A DNA stretch of 64,000 nt, taken from assembly GCA_963849885.1 (NCBI GenBank), contig CAWKIV010000020.1, forward strand, positions 248,001-312,000, written 5' to 3'. The translations under genes and the position numbers were made by a program. Source of the stretch: CADCTP01 sp963849885. GTDB lineage: Bacteria; Actinomycetota; Actinomycetes; Mycobacteriales; CADCTP01. Numbering within the stretch: the stretch's first letter is position 1; the number at the start of each line of letters is the position of its first letter. The notes under the pieces are model-generated. The model had not been told where the DNA came from. It did no database searches and saw nothing but the letters and a program-made list of their open reading frames with translations. Below, piece by piece: positions 61,613 to 64,000 of this stretch.

Positions 61613-62992
61613 TCACGGGGTGAAGAGGAGGGAGACGAAGAGCTTGAGCACCGACTCGCGGTCGGCCGGGGGGAGGGCTTCGAGCAGCGCGTTGACGGCG
61701 GCGAAGGACGGGCGGCCGGCGGCGTCGGTGAAGGCGATGCCGGACGTGCCCAGCAGGGTGGCGAAGCCGTCCTCGTCCAGAGTGGACAGATCGGCGGCGG
61801 CGACGGCGGCGGTGGCGGAGCCCGGCACCACCACCGGACCGGCCGCCCGGGCCGCCGTCACCGCCTCGGCCAGCGCGGTCACCATGTCCTCCACTGTGGA
61901 CAGACTGACGCCGTGGGCGGAGAAGTGCAGGTTGCGCGGGGTGGACCCGAGCGCGAGCTGGACCTGCGCGTAGAAACCACGGGCCCGCAGCTCGTCGGCG
62001 ACCACGAAGACGTCCACATCGGATCCGGCGACGGCCAGCAGGGTGGAGTCCGGCACCCCGAGCACGTGCAGCCCGTCGATCCCGTCGACGCCGCGGACCA
62101 GCCGGAGCAGCGCCTCCCGGGCGGTGAGCGCGAGCGACCGGTAGCCGTCCGGGCCGACGTGCCGCAGCACCGCCCAGGCCCCGGCCACCGGCCCGGCCGA
62201 CTTCGCGCTCTGCACGGTCGGGTTGATCACCGGGTAGCCGGGCCAGCCGGCCGCGGCGAAGTACGCGTGCCGGCGCAGCGCCCGGTCCCGGAAGAGCAGC
62301 ACCGAGGCGCCCTTCGGCGCGTACGCGTACTTGTGCAGGTCCACCGAGAGCGACGTCACCCCGGGCACGGACAGGTCGAAGGGCGGCGCGTCCGGCAGGT
62401 GCGGCAGCACCCACCCGCCGATGCAGGCGTCCACATGGCACAGCACGCCGCGGGCCGCGGCCGCCGCCGCGATCGCCGGCACCGGGTCGACCGTCCCGGT
62501 CGGGTACGACGGCGCGGACGCGACCACCAGCGCGGTCCGGTCGGTGATCGCGGCGGCCACCGCGGCCGGCACCGCCCGGAAGTCCCCGTCCACCGGGGTC
62601 GCCACCACGGTCAGCCCGAGGTACGCCGCCGCCTTGTGGAACGCCGGATGCGCGGTCACCGGCAGCACGATCTCGGCGCCGCCGGTCGCGTCCCGGGCCG
62701 CCTTCACCGCCAGCAGGCAGGACTCGGTGCCGCCGCTGGTGAAGACGCCCGCGCCGCCGCCGAGCAGCGCCGCCGCGGCGCCGACGACCGAGTTTTCCAG
62801 CGCCACCACGGACGGGAACGCGGTCGGGTCGAGCCCGTTCACGTCGAGCATCTCCGCGTACGCCCGCGCGGCCACCTCGTGCGCCGAGTCCGAGCCGCTG
62901 TCGTAGACGTACGCCCAGGTGGTGCCGCCGCGCACCGGCAGGTCCGCGGCCCGCAACGCGCGCAGCTCGGCCAGGACCGACTCCACGCTCAT
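61613..62992 (-). CDS. PLP-dependent group II decarboxylase / sphingosine-phosphate-lyase-like enzyme
   Basis: 459 residues. FTSGGTESCLLAVKAARD, VTAHPAFHKAAAYLG, HVDACIGGWVLPHLP (Asp on the pyridine N) and SVDLHKYAYAPKGASVLLFRD, the Lys that binds PLP. The KYAYAPKG motif matches the aspartate aminotransferase fold II group with decarboxylases and sphingosine-1-phosphate lyases. Substrate unknown. ATG overlaps the MFS stop (ATGA), so both form an operon. Confidence 0.9.
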   Translation of the reverse strand: MSVESVLAELRALRAADLPVRGGTTWAYVYDSGSDSAHEVAARAYAEMLDVNGLDPTAFPSVVALENSVVGAAAALLGGGAGVFTSGGTESCLLAVKAARDATGGAEIVLPVTAHPAFHKAAAYLGLTVVATPVDGDFRAVPAAVAAAITDRTALVVASAPSYPTGTVDPVPAIAAAAAARGVLCHVDACIGGWVLPHLPDAPPFDLSVPGVTSLSVDLHKYAYAPKGASVLLFRDRALRRHAYFAAAGWPGYPVINPTVQSAKSAGPVAGAWAVLRHVGPDGYRSLALTAREALLRLVRGVDGIDGLHVLGVPDSTLLAVAGSDVDVFVVADELRARGFYAQVQLALGSTPRNLHFSAHGVSLSTVEDMVTALAEAVTAARAAGPVVVPGSATAAVAAADLSTLDEDGFATLLGTSGIAFTDAAGRPSFAAVNALLEALPPADRESVLKLFVSLLFTP

Positions 62993-64000
62993 GCCGGCAC
63001 CGCCGCCGCCGCACCTCGGCTGAAACGGACCAGCAGCGGCAGGCTGACCGCGAGCAGCACCACCGGCAGCACGGTCATGCCGACCAGCACCCCGGTCACC
63101 GCGGACGCCGGCTGCGCCACCGGCTCGTCCGCCCGCGAGGACACGAAGGACGACACCGCCAGCACCGCCGCGTACAGCGCCGGTCCGGCGGCCGCGCCGA
63201 CCGTCTCCCCGGCCGTCCACACCCCGGTGAACGCGCCGGCCTGCCGCCGCCCGGTCCGGCTCTCGTCGTCGCTGATCGTGTCCGGCAGCAGCGAGAAGGC
63301 CAGCAGCTGCATGGCCGCGTAGCCGGTGCCCAGCAGCGCGCACTGCCCGACCACCCACCAGGCCCGGTCCGGGTGCGCGGTGAGCAGCAGCGAGACGGTG
63401 ACCACCGCGTACCCGACGGTGGCGGCGACCAGGCACGGCGCCTTGCCGAACCGGCGCGCCGCCCGCACCCACAGCGGCACCACCACGATCGACGGCGCCA
63501 CCAGCGCGACGAAGAGCACCGAGGTCCAGTCGTAGTCGCCCAGCCGGTACGTCGCCAGGTACGGCGCCGCGGCCAGCATCACCGACACCGCCAGCGACTG
63601 CAGCACGTACGTGGTCAGCAGCAGCGCGAAGGACCGGTTGCCCCGGGCCAGCGCGAAGGACTCCCGCAGCCCGAGCGGCTCCGCCGGCCGGGACGGCACC
63701 CACCGGGTGCTCAGCGCCGCGGTCAGCATGGCCGCGGCCAGCACCGCGCCGATCACCACGCCCATCAGCGCGTACCCGGCCCGCCCGTCGCCGCCGGCGG
63801 ACACCAGCGCCGGCGCCAGCCCGCCGGCGAGCAGGATGCCGACGGTCAGCGCGACGATCCGCCAGGACACGATCCGGGTCCGGGCCTCCTTGTCGTCGGT
63901 CATCTCCGCCGGCAGGGCCACGTACGTCACCTGGTACGGCGAGTACGCGGTCGCGGCGAGCAGGAAGGCCACCGCGACCCACAGCCCGCCGGCCAGCGCG
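62989..64000 (-). CDS. MFS (GPH-like) transporter, start outside the window
   Basis: At least 337 residues seen; the N-terminal helices lie beyond 64000. VTYVALPAEMTDDKEARTRIVSWRIVALTVG is the signature of the GPH/MFS_2 glycoside-pentoside-hexuronide and lysophospholipid type carriers, and LLAFSLLPDTISDDESRTGRRQAGAFTGVWTAGETVGAA is its second half-repeat. Coupled to the PLP enzyme, so it may move the substrate or product of that enzyme. Partial at the window edge. Confidence 0.88.
   Translation of the reverse strand, partial: ALAGGLWVAVAFLLAATAYSPYQVTYVALPAEMTDDKEARTRIVSWRIVALTVGILLAGGLAPALVSAGGDGRAGYALMGVVIGAVLAAAMLTAALSTRWVPSRPAEPLGLRESFALARGNRSFALLLTTYVLQSLAVSVMLAAAPYLATYRLGDYDWTSVLFVALVAPSIVVVPLWVRAARRFGKAPCLVAATVGYAVVTVSLLLTAHPDRAWWVVGQCALLGTGYAAMQLLAFSLLPDTISDDESRTGRRQAGAFTGVWTAGETVGAAAGPALYAAVLAVSSFVSSRADEPVAQPASAVTGVLVGMTVLPVVLLAVSLPLLVRFSRGAAAAVPA

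Overview
The window is very GC-rich (mostly G/C at third codon positions), uses GTG starts often, and carries SpoIIE-type phosphatases, SigF/SigB-type and ECF sigma factors, DUF3352, RDD and ricin-lectin proteins. This points to a mycelial or soil actinomycete, plausibly Micromonosporaceae or a near relative; I cannot fix the genus. There are about 57 ordinary protein genes, no rRNA or tRNA that I can see, and no insertion sequence or phage genes. At least ten genes change reading frame in the middle of conserved domains, usually at G/C runs. That looks like an indel-rich (unpolished) sequence or real gene decay, and each broken gene should be read with this in mind.

Layout. 1-5.9 kb: DUF4037 protein, beta-lactamase-like lipoprotein, Lon protease behind a HAIR-type HspR operator, and a GAF regulator divergent from an NTF2-flavin monooxygenase (to 7.7 kb). 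7.7-16 kb: a glycan-related block with an MFS transporter, a secreted glucoamylase-like protein, two ThuA proteins, a DUF3352 protein and a truncated PKD/CBM/ricin protein. 16-22 kb: MFS transporters and two tandem TPR-like/GGDEF proteins. 22-29.6 kb: Ogt-AlkA alkylation repair operon, membrane protein with a hexanucleotide repeat, alpha/beta hydrolase, carbonic anhydrase, RDD protein, and a GH13 enzyme coupled to a thioesterase-like protein. 29.6-37.2 kb: two PAP2 phosphatases, SolA-type oxidase, CBS protein, AidB-type dehydrogenase, and a DGPF/ECF42 sigma pair. 37.2-41.8 kb: a degenerate-GGDEF/EAL protein, then an array of minigenes, then an MFS exporter. 41.9-64 kb: nucleoside hydrolase/ribokinase, gamma-glutamyltransferase, LOV-GAF-PP2C photoreceptor phosphatase, YihY, MsrA, ArsR/SRPBCC pair, SigF-like sigma factor, cupin, dehalogenase-like hydrolase, TenA, Fpg/Nei glycosylase, tandem SigE-type ECF genes with a membrane partner, D-amino acid oxidase, LytS/LytTR two-component system, and a PLP decarboxylase with an MFS transporter.

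The most unusual element is at 39870-40360 on the minus strand: seven consecutive minigenes, each with its own strong Shine-Dalgarno sequence. Five encode exactly M/V-S-T-G-W-G-stop, one encodes MRFASTGWG and the last MRFPSS. Spacers differ, but peptide and Shine-Dalgarno are kept and codon changes are synonymous. I know of no described system matching it. It lies between an MFS exporter and a c-di-GMP-type GGDEF/EAL gene on the same strand, so it may be a multicopy short-peptide (signal or RiPP-like) locus or a translational leader array.

Regulation is a theme: light (LOV), heat shock (HAIR), c-di-GMP (three GGDEF proteins), four sigma-factor genes (one decayed) and two-component signalling lie close together among transport and catabolic genes.
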